This document shows positions 46,447 to 60,625 of a stretch of DNA of 64,000 bases, in pieces. The notes below the pieces were generated by a model. That model was not told the origin of the DNA. It was given only the letters and a program-made list of their open reading frames with translations, and made no database searches. Position 1 is the stretch's first letter, and each line of letters opens with the position of its first letter. Source of the stretch: Antedon bifida (lineage: Eukaryota > Echinodermata > Crinoidea > Comatulida > Antedonidae); the NCBI GenBank assembly GCA_963402885.1, contig OY727103.1:994501-1058500 (forward strand), read 5' to 3'. Both the position numbers and the translations under genes were made by a program.

Positions 46447-48245
46447 TATGGTATGAAGTAATTTGTTTAAACACGTGTTGCTACCATGACCATCACGTTT
46501 CCAAATAAATAAGGTATACAGGAAGATTCTCTTGCAGAACATATGTATTCGTATATTTATTTTGAAGTATATAATCTGTGGTAATGTTTATCCTGTTTTA
46601 CTGATGATTGATCATGATATAATGATGTAATGTATGTTGCTGAAAAATCATTCAGGTATCATTCGCAAAATGGTACCATACCTAAGTAAAGATAAATGAG
46701 GATACACATAGATGACGGATGCTCCAAATAAGAAGTCTATCATACGAATACAAAGCTTTTGAGTCTAATTGTCATTCTGTGCAAACTCACTCGATAACTG
46801 ATTACAAGTGAAGAACATTGGTCGAATGACTACAACTTAATATATAATATTAAAGTGGTAATACAAATTGGGGTTTTCTGTATTATTAAATCATTGATTG
46901 ATTTTAAAATGTTAAGTATTATTACATTATTGATTAAATTTGTATCACATTTATACTCATTCATATCGATAATAAATATGCATTCAAACGACAATCTACA
47001 ATATGTTATATTTTGTTGTGCTGTACATTTATTCGGTGCAGTCACTCACACACAAAGTTTGTAGACGCGCGCATCTAACTGTAAATACCAGTCAGTGAGC
47101 TATTACAAATCACAAATCACTGTGTGCAGAGAAGGGTATAGTAACACTCGGCGTGCGCGTATACACGAGAGCGTGGAGTTTTACACATGCGCGTACGCTA
47201 AGTAGCCTCGTTATGAAAACTGTAACCTATTATATAAAACTGTGTATTATCATGGAGAATTTCTGCATGGTCTTATTAATGGTGTTTAGGCAGCAGGCCC
47301 TCGAAACGGAAATAACCATTTACTATCTTGTGAACATAATGAAATATTTACACGATGAAATGAACAGAGCAGAAGTAGAGCATTATTAGAAAACGAGAAC
47401 GGGGTGATATTTTGAGGTCAATTGATTTGTGATTTATTCGTTATATTAGTTGTTATGATGTATCACTTGATTTAGGTCATTGAAGCTTCCGACTGCTACT
47501 TGACATTATTTATTACCTTTTTATTGTCATCCCTAGGTAAAATGTAAAGAATCACAAAAGTCTTTTATAATGTTTTTCACTATTCACAAACATTGTATTT
47601 TAAAACGATTTTCGCAATTTAGAGATTACCGTGTATAACAAAGTAAAAAGACACGGCAGTAGGTCTATGTAGTGCATCTTCAATGAACTCGTAAATATGT
47701 ATTTCTAGTCGTCGTTTTTTTTTTCAAATCTTCGGAAGCTAAAATATTTATCTTGAAACAAAATTTAGTATCGCGTTATGTCTGCTTATCATTTTGATAT
47801 CTGTCAGACAAGTGTTATATGTACTTTACTTGTGACTAAGATTTAAAATGCTACAAATGACAGAAATGTATCCGAATTGTATGGAAACGGAACACTGTCA
47901 TTTGCTCAACTCAACCCGTGTGTATAGACCATGTCCCGTGTGTATAGACAATGTCCCGTGTGTATAACTTGAGATTACACGACTTGGACATCAATAAGTC
48001 TGACTGATGATGAAGGATCGGTCGCACACGTATCGAAAATAATCAGACCCAAACATCATGTTTAATCGCCAAGAACGGCAGAGCTTTTTTTCAACGAAGC
48101 GTACCTAAACTGATATCCAATCACATTACATGTATGCGTATCATTTTTACTCGTTAATGATTCGTATGATTATCAAAAATAGAATGTTTGCAATGATCTT
48201 TAAGCAGAAATCCAGGTAAATTATATATTTTAATCGCTTATCCAG
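46447..48245. other. Intergenic, no gene seen
   Basis: Includes a 21-bp tandem repeat 'cccgtgtgtatagacaatgt' three times at 47926-47968. A 78-codon frame at 47153-47389 has no support. Confidence 0.45.
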
Positions 48246-48586
48246 AACTTGACATATCCGCGGACATACCATTAAATTATATTACATTTTTCTCTACGAT
48301 GATGCGGTCGGAAACCGATAGCGGTAACACAAAGAGCATTCAAATACTGATATGTTTTTTTACGCGCGCGTCGAATTCGTGGTATGAGTAGTAGAAGCAT
48401 TATAGGAAGGAACTTGACATACCCGCGTACATATCATTAAATTATATTACATTTTCTCTACGATGATGCGGTCGGAAATCGGTAGCGGTAGCACAAAGCA
48501 ATAACAAAGAGCATTCAAATACTGATAATATTTTTTTACGCGCGCGTCGAATTCGTGGTATGAGTAGTAGAAGCATTATAGGAAGG
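48246..48586 (+). repeat. 165/176-bp tandem duplication
   Basis: Copy 1 (48246-48410) and copy 2 (48411-48586) both run from 'aacttgacat' to 'gcattataggaagg', share 'cgatgatgcggtcggaaa' and 'tacgcgcgcgtcgaattcgt', and differ at scattered positions and by an 11-base insertion in copy 2. Confidence 0.9.
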
Positions 48587-51500
48587 CAATGTGGTGAATA
48601 CGAGGTTGATATCAATATACATCTTTTAAATTGGTCACGTTTTGTGGAAGGATATCATACCACTGATTCATAGACGTGTTGTGTTTTTTTTATGTTTCCT
48701 CGGTTAAAAAGTTTATGCAGTTTATTGTCTTGTTTTGTAAGACACAGTTTTTTTTTGGAAATTGTAAAATATAACAACGTATTTTTTTTATTAGTTTGTA
48801 CTTTTAAAATCGCATTTGTGTTCATCTTCTCAATAGGTATTGTATATATTATAAAAAAAATAATTCTTGTTTTTTAAAATCTTATTTTTATAGTTATTTC
48901 AAACTTGTTCTTTAAAAGTTTTTTTTGTGTAACAAATTTGGCTCCAAAACTATTTCTTACATACAGTAGTGTGTAGCAGGCCTACCTACAACCGACCCAT
49001 CTTATCATTTTAATGTAATTTTATTTAGGCCTGTCATATCACATTCTGATTCTAAACAGTTGGCATTACATGTCATGTATGTTTTCAATCACAGAACCTG
49101 CGCTCGGGCTTCAATCATTGTCGCGTTCAATTTTTATTCCCAGGTGCCAAATTATTGTATTCCCAGGTCCCTCAAGTCCGTCGGCCAACAACAGGTATAA
49201 TAAGTTTCTGTCCAGGCACCTTGTGTTTCTTGGGTTCAATCCATTTGAATTTCAAGAAATCTGCACAAGATAACTGATTTTATTATACAAAAAAAATCAT
49301 AACAATAGTATCTCCTTTGCACCATTAAGAATTTTCGACAATATCACCTTGGTACACTTGCATTCAATTGCGCATAAGTGCGGACGTACATATTCAGGAA
49401 CCTTTGATTCTGAGTCATTATACCATCTTCATATTTCTGATCAAACCTGGCGCCTCTACTCTATCTTCAGGAGTAAAGGTTTGCTTGTTTATTGTTATTT
49501 TTGGTGATACACACCAAGGATAGCCCGGCTAAGTCCGACTTGCAAGGCCCTTCTGATGGTGAATTGGGCAGTACACCGGAGACGATCCGATCCCTAATAA
49601 TACTCTTTTTTTAAACTGTACTACGTTCTTTAACGTGCACATGAGCCATGTTGCATACGGGACCAACGGCTTAACGTGTCATCCGAAAGACGATGGGCTA
49701 TCTACTATGTATTCCAACTCTCAAGTTGGAACACACGGAGAGAGGCAATGGGATTCGAACCGTGGATTAAAGGAAACCATGGTCTTACACGGCTGTTTCA
49801 CCCCCAAGGTACCATAACCTCCCCTCCTCATTTATAGACCTTTGATACTTTATGCCACTACTACTACGAATTTCCATTTTAAAGTGGACCAATACAATTT
49901 CTTGAATCTCTCAAATACATTTGTCTATGTCTCAATGAGTAGGTCTATGTACTGACAAGATGTGGGTCACGTGAAGTGATGTTGGCGTTTTGTTGCACGG
50001 GGTTACGAAAACAAATCAGTACGAGAAAATGCGTTTTAATGAAAAATAAATGTCTCGTACAAACGCTACTATCTTGTCTCACGCGTAGATTAATATTATT
50101 GTTGGTATTTAGTTATCGATTTGTACGTCATTAACATTAGACCACCGTGGTATTGTTTACGGTTTAAGTCCGATATTGTTCGTGAAATGTTCAATTTTTG
50201 GCCATTCAAAATAAACTTGAGTTAACGACAGTTAAATGGACACATTGATAAGTGCTCCAACTGGTGTAAGATTTTAAAACATACTGAATCACAATAACAC
50301 TTCCGTTCCCTGTGAATTTATGGTTAAAAAAAGAAGTTTTTTCATAGGTTTTTCTTGGTTTCATTGGAAAACATGAATCACGTTGGACAATTCATGTATA
50401 TTATTATCTTACCTTCAAACTTCCTGGAAAAGCTGCATTAATCGTTGATAAAACATTTTTAAGTCAGAAAAAAAATCACTTGTTTGATGCTACAAGTCAA
50501 AATGTTGAGCAGCTCCTCGCAGCAGGGGCACAGTTGTAGCCCGAAGTAGTCGGGGGTATCCAGGCTTTAATTGGCCGGCTCCTCACAATATTTATTATAA
50601 ACTGCTTGGTTACTGCCAAATTTAGATATGCTTTGTTGTTATTGGATTAAAATGAATGACATCGGCCTTAAAAGTTTTTTTAGTTGGATTATAAAACAAA
50701 GTTTAAGCTTCTAGTAATTCTAGATAGATTGATTCTATCTATATATCATTAACCTGGGTTACCATTGATGACTAAGCAAAGTTACAAAGTTCTTGAAATG
50801 ATGAAATGGGATAAGCACGTTTAATTAGGTATAAGACACTTCAAAGGGAGCCCGTCTGTGCCCATGATAGATTCGAAAGGGATACACTTCTATCTAAAAG
50901 TCTAATCGCAGTATTACAGATCACGATTTGGGAATCATTAATTACACTTTAACGGTTAAGTTTGGTCTAGTCGTTTATTGTATGTCCTTCACCAGTGTAT
51001 TACGTGTCTTCGCATAATTTGTCAGTAAGTACCATAAAGGAAATTAAGTTTGGTTCCTACTTTTGAACTTAACACAAGGGCGTACGTACGCGCAACGCAA
51101 GCGAGTTGACGAATCACAAGCGACATATCTTTCGCGCTATGCTGGGTACATCAAATGGCAATTCTGTAAACGAATTGTAACAATCACAATTTCATTATAT
51201 TATTATTAAAATTAAGTGGTTTTTCTTTTGTCATGGACCAGAAAGGTCTATATTTTATTACCTCATTGTGGTCAGATGTGTGGGGTAGTCATTATTGGTA
51301 TAAAAAAACGTTTAATTTAGTGCCAGTGGTGCAAATAATCCGATGCATTAGTCAAAATATCAAAATAGTTTTCAAAAACGCAACAAGAAGCGACGTATGC
51401 CTAAACTGTAACACAACTCATGTCCCACTGAACATACTCCATGTTGTTTTTTTTTTAGAGAATTCAAACGTGTCACGCACGTTCACTCGCGTCGCACGCG

Positions 51501-54325
51501 TTGACTCGCGTCACACACGCGGTTAAAATAATCGTAACACAAGAGCAAACTTTCATATGAAAGGAGGCTTGGCTTTTGTCACACATTAACCAGGTCAGCC
51601 GTTCTTTATTCAATATTTATTCCCACGATTTTGTCTTAACCTGCACCTTTAAAAGATCGTTACGCTAGGTGATTTAACCAGCTAGGTTTAAAAATACTGA
51701 CGTTTGTCTTGTTTGATTTCCTTTCTCATTTACAAAGCAGCAACTAGTCTATTTCTATACTTCTATATTTCTAATACCTGTTGCTTGAAATAATCCCTTT
51801 TATCTGTCAAACGCATTCATTGGAACTTGTAGGGTAAAATTAGCAGTTTCGCTTTATATTTCTTCGCGCTTCAATACTATAGTTATGGAAGTAAGTTAAG
51901 TTAAGTTAGTTTACCGGATGTGCTAATTGATTTAACAATAAACAAAGTTAAATTATCAATTGCTGTTAGTTACTGTGTTACTTATTCGCATCCGGCCCAT
52001 GATCCTTTACGGCCGATGAGTGCCCGCCCATTTATAATACGTCATCAAATCAGCTCTAATATAGTTAATCACGTGATTAAACTTCACAAAAGTTTGAGGT
52101 TGTTTTATGTTGTATCGTTTCATAGAGTAGTTTTCAATTGAACTCAAGGGTTCAATAAGAATAGTATACCAACTTAGCCTGTATCCTGGGTATCCAGACG
52201 TATTTTACCCGGGCCAGCAGGAACTTATTTTGGTGGGACAATATTTTTAAGAAGAATTATTGTTTTGGAAATGTTTTAAAGGGATATTTAATTTACTAAT
52301 ATTTCATCATATATTTGCTATTCTTGGATTTAATTATGAAATAAGGATCTTTGAGTGGAATAATTAACTTGCATTATGAAGGTAAGTAACAAAACTTATA
52401 ACTCTTTCTGCTCTATTTCCTATGCGCGCGCGTATAGATATCGTTATCAAAAGTGATAACTTAACAGATTTGTTGTTGATTTGTCTTCAGTGAAAACATT
52501 TTTTCGTTGTATCTTAATAAAATAATTTGTCTTATTTCTAATTAAGATAATTAGTAAGCGTATGACGTCATCATTTTGTTAATTCCATTTCCGTTAATGA
52601 CAGCCTCTTCATTGAATAGTAATCAGTAACTATGCTTAATGAGTATCATGAATTAAATTTTAAATATTTAAAATAATATTTGTTTAGTGAAAGATCGTCG
52701 AAATCGCAATGATCTCTGTATATTTTTTCTTTGACTAAATCGGTTATATTAAATTTACCAAATTAAAGACATTAAGAACAATTGTATCTTAGCTACGAAC
52801 CCTCGCGCGTGCGCGACACACTTATCATTCTGACTTTTGATGATGTGTGCGATCGTGTCTCGCGTGTCAGATTTAGCAAATCAATTTGCTGTTTTCACAT
52901 CAAAGTGTAACAATGTCCTTCAAAATGATAAACTATTTTCTGTAATTAATTGTTTTCAATTAAATGTAGCTACAGATATTGTGAGTAATTGAATCTTTAT
53001 TGACCCGGGTAGCATGTATTGAATCATTTACCGTTCTTTTATTTCATAAAGGATGTGCTTAAATTCAGGTACGTGAATTATTGAGGCATGGCGGTTAACT
53101 GCTGGTTAAATATAATGGGATACATACATAACAATGCATCAGACATACCTAGCCTGCAACCTGTAAAAAAGTTTTGACGCATGCGCATTTTTCTGTGTGG
53201 GCGGATACAAAAGTACATTGTAATGCCGTTCATGCTTCATTGGTTGAGGGTGGATACATGATTGTATAGTATATTGAAAGAGTACAGTACAGGTAATCAT
53301 TAGTGTCTCTCAATCAAACAAATAATTATTGTAAAAAAAATAATAGAATGCTATATTTAGTATGGCATGGTAGTAATAAAACTGTCTTTATAGCATTTAT
53401 TATACAGTGGTGCGAGTCTAGTAAAAGTAGTATTTCAATCGGTTATTTCATGGCCCAGAAGTTTCCTCAGCTACCGTACTTATTAGAAAATGAATGTTAT
53501 AATAGTAATGGAATATTAGAAGTACTAGTAATGTACACGTATTTCAAATGCTATTTATTTCTTTCTGTATATTTAACATATTTTAGATTTGTATTTGATT
53601 GTTGTGCTTCTGCTTGCCTTTTTGTGCGCTTTTTAAATCTTTGTATACCACAGCCAAATGAATTTCCCCCGGAGTATTGGATACTGAGAGTTTTATTAAA
53701 TTGAATTGGATATTTGGGTTGTTGTAGGCCTACATTGTAGCGTAGCAGCATACAACAGTAATGTAGTACCTATTTATTCTGGAGTAATAGATGTACACAT
53801 GGGTAGGCCTACATTGTAGCGTGTAACAGTGGTGTTTTAGCACTAAGTATTGGAGTATTAATTAATTTTGGGTTGTCTTTAATTAACATTTTTCCTGCTC
53901 AGAGTCTAGATAATTTTGATAATAAACCAGCACTCAAAGCGCTCTGATCTAGCGCTATATAAATGTCGCATTATAATAGTACTGTAGTTTCCACTCATTA
54001 ACCCCAGTAAGTTTAGATAAGTATCAGTCATCCCAAATCAAATGCTTCCGTTCACTTCATATCTGTTTAATATCCGTGTCAGATTGATTCAATCAGGTTC
54101 CTGATCCGATCTAAGTATACATATCGCTACTAGTTACTAAGTTGATTGCTCATAATCATTTAAATGCACACACATGTACTAATGACACATGATAATGTCT
54201 ACTGCACTGATGACGAAAGTGCAAGGGTGTGCTGGTAACCAAACAGAAATGCTATTTCAGCAAAAAATTTACAGAAAATTAAATATACTGTTCATGTAGG
54301 CCTAATGTAGTGTATTTTTTTTTTC
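48587..54325. other. Intergenic, no gene seen
   Basis: AT-rich, with short 'cgcgcg' tracts (e.g. 52423, 52803). The segment 49498-49815 looks like a tRNA-derived SINE. A fragment at 51055-51135 resembles, in reverse orientation, 3985-4085 (shared 'tcgcttgtgatt' and 'gcgtacgt'), so it is a dispersed repeat. Frames at 51233-51526 and 53303-53704 have no recognisable domain. Confidence 0.45.
49498..49815 (-). mobile_element. Possible tRNA-derived SINE
   Basis: On the minus strand a B-box-like 'ggttcgaatcccattgcctc' (about 49745-49765) follows a tRNA-like head, and the body has 'aacgtgcacatgagccatgt' and 'aacgtgtcatccgaaagacg' on the + strand. The words 'gtgcacatgagccag' at 9395 suggest other fragments in the window. 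Confidence 0.4.
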
Positions 54326-54650
54326 AATGTTGTAGGCCTACCTCCAATCTTTTTTGTAGTTGGCCTATTATGGTTTAATCTTTACTTTACTATGCATTTT
54401 TCTATTTTTTAAATGTTGTAGGCCTACCTCCAGTCTTTTCTTTTTTAGTTGGCCTATTATGGTTTAATCTGTATTTTTACTATGTTTTTTTCTAATTTTT
54501 TTAATGTTGTTGGCCTACATCCAGCCTTTTTCTTTTTTTTAGTTGGCCTATCATGGTTGACCTTTACTTTAATATGTATTCTTTCTATGTTTTATGTTGT
54601 ACATCCAGCCTTTTCTTTTTTTAGTTGGCCTATCTTATGGTTAATCTTTA
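54326..54650 (+). repeat. 85-91-bp tandem repeat, about 3.7 copies
   Basis: Units start 'atgttgtaggcctacctcca' or variants at about 54328, 54413, 54504 and 54594; each contains 'agttggcctat(t/c)atggtt'. Confidence 0.85.
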
Positions 54651-56851
54651 ACATTAATTATCTCTTATCAAATTATTTGAATAACATGTGCTAAATAGTG
54701 ATTTATTTCACATATAGCTATTTCCGACAAGCGTTGTCCATAATTAACACATGTTCATTGAGAATTAATTAGATTTTTTCGTCTTCCTTTTTGCCCTTTT
54801 AACACACCTTCAAACAACCTTGCCACCCACGCTTGTTTTATGCGGTAGAATATATATTTTAGGAACCTTTTAATTATTACCATGGAGAAATAACTTATTT
54901 CTTCAGGATTATTACTGACGTCACAGTCAAAGTTGATTCGTATTAATAATCTGTCCTTTTGTATGCCCATGCAATAAATAAATGTAGTGTATTTGTCGTA
55001 ATTGTTTGTTAATACCAATACTATCCAATACAGTAGATACAACTACAGTTTTATCACAACCATAACTTTATTCGTGTATTTGTCTTTTTTTTTATTCAAG
55101 AGATTTTTTAAAGAATGAGGAAGGAAAATACCGATAAATATAAAATAAACTGTAGTTATATTCAAATTCATAAACAGATTTGTGTTAAATCCTTTAAATC
55201 CAGTGTTGTTGCAATTCTTTTCTTCTTTGATTCCGATCTTGATTATCGTTAACCCTGAGAAACTTTGGTAGAAAAGGTTATAGGTAAACAGTAGTAATAG
55301 GAACGGTTTATAGGTATAGTATTGTAGAAAGGTTTATAGGTATAGTATTGTAGAAAGGTTTATAGGTATAGTATTGTCAGTGACGCAATATAATGGTAAC
55401 GAATACGATAATTGACAGTTTACCATAAAGTGCACGATAAAGTTTATAAATATTTTATTTATTGTTTTATTCATTTGGCAAGAAACCCACTGTCACCAAA
55501 AGGACGTGCAAATCCAATTATACAATGCATTGGAGCTAGCTTGAGTAGTGGAGCTGTAGCTTGGTGGTTAACATGCTTGCCTTCCAATCCCATGGTCCGG
55601 GGTTCAATCCTGACCTAGTGCCATGGTTGTATGCCTAATTCCCGACTATCTTAACTCCACTCCCTATACCTCAAATGAGACTTTATAAGCACAATACATT
55701 TATAAATAGTGTATCCATCCTGTAATTAACGAGTTACTCGCTGTCCGATGCGTATGAAATACGGTACTAAAAAAAACATAAAGACGTTAGATACGCTTTA
55801 TTTGTTACGATTTTTTTTTCAACTGTCACGTTCTATAGCCTAGGGAACGACATACCAACGTGATAATAAACAAATTGGAATTTTATGAGAATTTAATGAT
55901 TCATGATTTAACAAGCTAACAAAAGATTGAGAAAACATCCTCTGCCGAACATGTGAGAAAAATGGTTGAAAAACATGAATGGATTAGAATAACGGCCTAT
56001 CACTAAAGCGTCTATCATTCCGAATGTCAGTCCAAACGCTTCTCACCATACACCACCACCCCTCCCCCACCACATGTGCAAGGACTACTATGGAGTGGCA
56101 GAAATCATATAATAAGTACAATAGTTAGAATGATTGTAGGCCTACAATTTACAAAGTTTGCCCTTGATAACCATTTTAATAGCAGACCACAGCCCAGACG
56201 AGAGTGACAGACAATTTTATTATTGGCCATCAAAATGTAACACATTCAGGTGCTGAGTTGGAAATGTAAGTTGATCACTATTACGGATCTAGCCGGTGGC
56301 TATTCCTGTTTAACAGATATATTTCATCGGTTCTGGTTGTTATATCATGGAGGTATAAAATACGCAAGGTTGATTGTATCTTTTCTCCATGGTTGGTTTC
56401 CTCTTTGTAGTGTGGCCTGTGACTGTGCATGCTGATTGTTCAGGTGGCCAAAAACAGATCTTGTATCATCTTCATATCATACTATTTTTGTTATTTAAAG
56501 ACAGATATAACTATCTAGTAAAATTACATTTATGTTTCTGTCTTCCAGTTTAATCACATAATACCTATGTAATTATTATACCAGTCTGCATTATTTTATG
56601 AGTTTGTACTCTTTGCTCATCACAGCTTGGTAGACTGTATAAAAGGAACGTAGGTACGGTGCTATGACGCTAAACCCATGCAAGGGAAAACCCCACTGGT
56701 GGTTTCAACACGTGTGGCCGGCCTTAGAGGTTAACCCGCTCGTCTGGAATATCTGAACCGCCACAAAAATATTAAATAGGATAGGCCTACAGACATTCAG
56801 CTTCAGGGTACAGCTGATTTGTCCAATACATACAATCAAAACTAGACATGA
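54651..56851. other. Intergenic, no gene seen
   Basis: Contains a 26-bp tandem repeat 'ggtttataggtatagtattg' (55305-55378, three copies) and a SINE at 55546. A short tRNA-like word 'ggccttagaggttaacccgc' near 56718 may be another SINE remnant. Confidence 0.45.
55546..55778 (+). mobile_element. tRNA-derived SINE
   Basis: Head agtggagctgtagcttggtg, 'ccttccaatcccatggtccg', B-box 'gggttcaatcctgacctagt', body and tail as in the 11601 and 32303 copies. Ends in an A run. Confidence 0.82.
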
Positions 56852-58432
56852 AACTCGTCACTTTGACGAGTTAGTTATCCGCACAACGACAAACGCCACG
56901 TGCACGTCATACGTTGGAATATTGCACACAGATAAAGATTATGGCATTATGACAAGAACTGAAGAATATGATATGCTGTTAGTGCTGAATTCTGTCAATT
57001 TGTGTCATATAGTATATACATGCAAACAGTATAATCTGTATACATATTACATACAGTGTAGAATAGGTGAAATTACGGGACCCGCCATTTATTCCAATTT
57101 TTAACATGGCGACGGTATCAAAATGAAACACTTAAATAGCAATTTCTGGAGGACATTATCTCAGGAACAACATATTAACGTGTAGAAGAAATTTGAATAC
57201 GTAAAATATAGATGCGCACCCTTTTAAATGTGATGAACTATTACGCAAAATATGAAAATACGACTTTTTTTATTCAACTGGCCATATGATGACGTCACAA
57301 CATCCGATTGGCAAAATGTTTACATGAATTCGTATCTACAATCCAATAGCTTCTAGAAAACGTTTTAATCGTGATTATCACATTTTATTCTTACGAGCTA
57401 TTACAGATTGAAATTTACTGTAAAGATGAAATTAATGACCCACGTAATTAAAATTTTTAGGCATGATGACGTCATAAAAATTAAAATATTTTTATCTCAT
57501 GCTAAAGAAAGTTGATTGACCTACACAATATATAAATTTAGGAGAAAAAGGAATACAGATAAGCGTGATGCGCTCCATTGAATGTGATGAGCAATAACGA
57601 AAGAGACAAAAATCCTATATTTTACATTCGTGTGGCCATACGATGACGTCACAATGTTTTTTTAGCCTTATCGATGCATGATCCGATATCTACAACTCAT
57701 CAACTTCTAGATTTTGTAATAAAAATAAACGGTTCACGGTTTACTTTAGAAACTATGACTGTTTAAAAAAAGACATAATTTTGACGATTTTTTAAGCTTT
57801 TTCATAAAAAACGCGCACGAATTGTCTAATTCAACGTGTTCGTATGGCGTTATTTAAACTGGAAAAGGTCTAAATTGTTTTCAAAATTACTAGGAAAGAC
57901 TTGAAAAAAATAATTCAAGAGAAAAAAATATGTTTTTAACGCTACGTGCGCACCGCGTGCGTAAAAAATTGCGCGCCCGTGGGAATTTTTGACATGCTCA
58001 AAATGACAAGAAACGCATAAAAAGTTGATTAGAAATTAATTTTGCGCATTTTGAAATTTTAAATGCGCGTGCGCGCGTAACTTCTTGTGAAACATGCCAT
58101 TTTTAATCCGTAGAAAGTTTGCCCCTGATATGACTTAAATTTTGTCAAAGTGTCAATACTAAATGACTTTTGGTTTTTAATCTATAATCAATCATTGAAA
58201 TTCATAAAATTGCGCGTAAGTCACGTTGCGCAACTATGACGTCATTCAAAAATAGGAGGTGCACAACTTCACGTAAATGCCCATATGTTGTCAAAGTTAT
58301 GAAATGTTATGTTTACACATTTTAGAGAAACGCGACTCACAAAAAGGAAGGAAGGATCCAAGAATAATACAGAAAAAAAATATTGATCCCATACAGTAAC
58401 AAGGAGTTATCCGCTCTACCAAGCGGATAACT
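56852..58432. mobile_element. 1.6-kb hairpin-bounded element, possibly Helitron-like
   Basis: The left end carries a perfect hairpin AACTCGTCA/TGACGAGTT (56852-56872) followed by AGTTATCCGC. The right end is a perfect hairpin AGTTATCCGCT/AGCGGATAACT (58405-58432), directly followed by 'aatta', so a CTAA lies at the border. AGTTATCCGC at the left is the inverse of the right terminus. Internally, 57195-57370 and 57550-57720 are diverged copies of each other, each with 'ggccatatgatgacgtcaca' or a close variant, and TGACGTCA-type sites recur. No long open frame, so non-autonomous. Class is inference. Confidence 0.5.
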
Positions 58433-60096
58433 AATTAAATGGCCTCAGGCATTATAGACGATTGGAACGTAACTGGACCACCTTTTGTAATTATATTCGT
58501 TGCCAAAACATAAGCAATTGTGACTTGCGTCACGAGAAAATTTGATACAAAGTCAGCCTTCGTGCAATACTTTTGTGAAAGAAGGGGAAAAAGTTTTTGC
58601 GCGTTCAAGAGATGTTAAATTTAAATGATTATCATTATTTGTAAGTGCAAAACACTTGTTGAACTGACCAATTGAATTGAAAGAAAATGCAAAGTGCGAT
58701 AATAAAAGGTAGTATTATTGTTCAACAACATTTTTAAATTTATTGAGGCTCTTCGGGTAGTTAGCCCATATGGAATGATTGTCACTTGTTAATTAGCAAG
58801 ATATTGTGTGGTTTATAGGGAACTACTTTAACTGCGGGAAACAATCCATTTTTTAAAAACCTGTCTTATGGTATCAGATTGAATTGTCATCGGGGACCAA
58901 TAGGATTACGGAATCTTCCTAAAGATTACGTGATAAGAAACACATTATAGCGCCAGTATGACGTCATAAGTAATGGTTAAAAAACAGGTGCGTGAATCAA
59001 ACAGATAAATGTGAAGAGGAGTCGAAGAAATTACAAGAACGGAACTCGAATTAAAAGGAATTTCACTTTCTTAATTAAATACGCATTGCATGTTTCTTAC
59101 GAAGCATCTTACAATCTACTGTAGGCCTATCTAGCCTGTTATTACCCTGTGGATCATCAGGCTGTTGGAGCACTATCATGAGGATGAAATTATCGTCATA
59201 GGCCTACATCTCCTTTTCACTAGGGTGCAACTGTTTTTTTTTTATTAAGCTAGGGAGTATGATGACGTGACATTTTTCACGATCACACTGCTACTCTCTG
59301 GCATCTGGCATGGTTATTGTTGTTATTTTGACGGGCGAAAAGTATATTAAAACATTCTGGATGATGTGACCCTATCATGTTTCACAGTGTAATAATAATG
59401 TGAGATTATTACTAAAATGTCAAATTTAACGAGATCTGAGAAAGACGTGGCTATTCATTAAAGCTAGGCCTACTAGAGATAGGCATGGAGGTAAACCTCC
59501 ATGGTATAGGTATGTACCGATGCTGCTTGACCTCTAGCTGGCTGGGCTGATAGCCTTACAGCAACCTCGGCCTACCCATGGACGTACCATGATAGAGGGT
59601 GCCTGAATAGTTTCTCTTCAGTCAAGCCTAAGCTTCCATCGATTTACTATTCTGAGAAATACATTTTTATCTGAAATATTATTTGGACCTAAATAAATCG
59701 TATTAATTGTGTGTATAAAATTGATTCGCCATTTTTCGACACATAATTTATCAAGGGTAGACATTAATACAACGCGTTCACCGGCGACTAAAACGTCAGT
59801 TGACGACGTATTCTAAACTAATAACCCCTAAGTTACTGAAAAAGTGTAATCCATTAAAAAACACTATTTTCTGACCGATTTTTTAGAAATTAGTTTTTGG
59901 AAAATAGTGTTATATTTTCCCTGTTTTTTAAATTTAATCACTTTCAATTAAACATACTTAAATATAATATAAGGTGATAAATTTTGAGTGGAGCTCAACT
60001 TTAAAATAATTTTTTTTTTGGTCGGTTGCCTAAAACGGACCATAATTTCCATTTAACATAGAGATCAGAAAATAAATTCCTATGGCACCAAAATCT

Positions 60097-60250
60097 AAAG
60101 CTCTGTTCACACTATCAAACTTTACATGGCAAAAAAAATGTGATGTGCCCATATATGGACACGATTATAACATATCACTACCATATTTGGGCACATCACT
60201 ACCATATTTAAAGCACACAATTAATTTGTTTGATAAGTGTAGACAGAGAC
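60097..60250. mobile_element. MITE family, copy 12
   Basis: Left end AAAGCTCTGTTCACACTATC, interior 'gatgtgcccatatatggaca', two 'accatatttgggcacatc' units, right end 'gataagtgtagacagaga'. Intergenic, upstream of the Kazal gene. Confidence 0.8.
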
Positions 60251-60625
60251 TGTTGTTACGTTTGTACAGCATAATACTATTCTGTCATTCATCAATGAAC
60301 AAGGTCAACTTTGTCAAAATTTGCCAATTTAAATAAAAATTTGACAGATTTATAAATCATAAATAGTTCCTTTATACTTTGCGGAAATACATATTTGTTA
60401 TTTAAATATTTATTAGAAATAATATTTAATAAGAAATACGGTAGTCCTACTGGAACAAAGCCAATCTTTTATTTTTAGCTCACTATAAATGTATACACAC
60501 ATAGTCTGTATTTGTTATAACTCATGTATGCATTTTCATCTCTACGTTTATTGTGAAAGAAATAATTTAATTAGATAATTAATTATTTACATGAATGTGA
60601 ATGAAATAAATGTATAAATGTGTAT

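Noticed and set aside
45893-46461. F-Y-Q-L-Q-T-L repeat protein
   Set aside because: By-product of the short-unit tandem array.
53303-53704. 133-codon + strand frame
   Set aside because: Low-complexity hydrophobic translation of AT-rich DNA with no domain, splice pattern or promoter.
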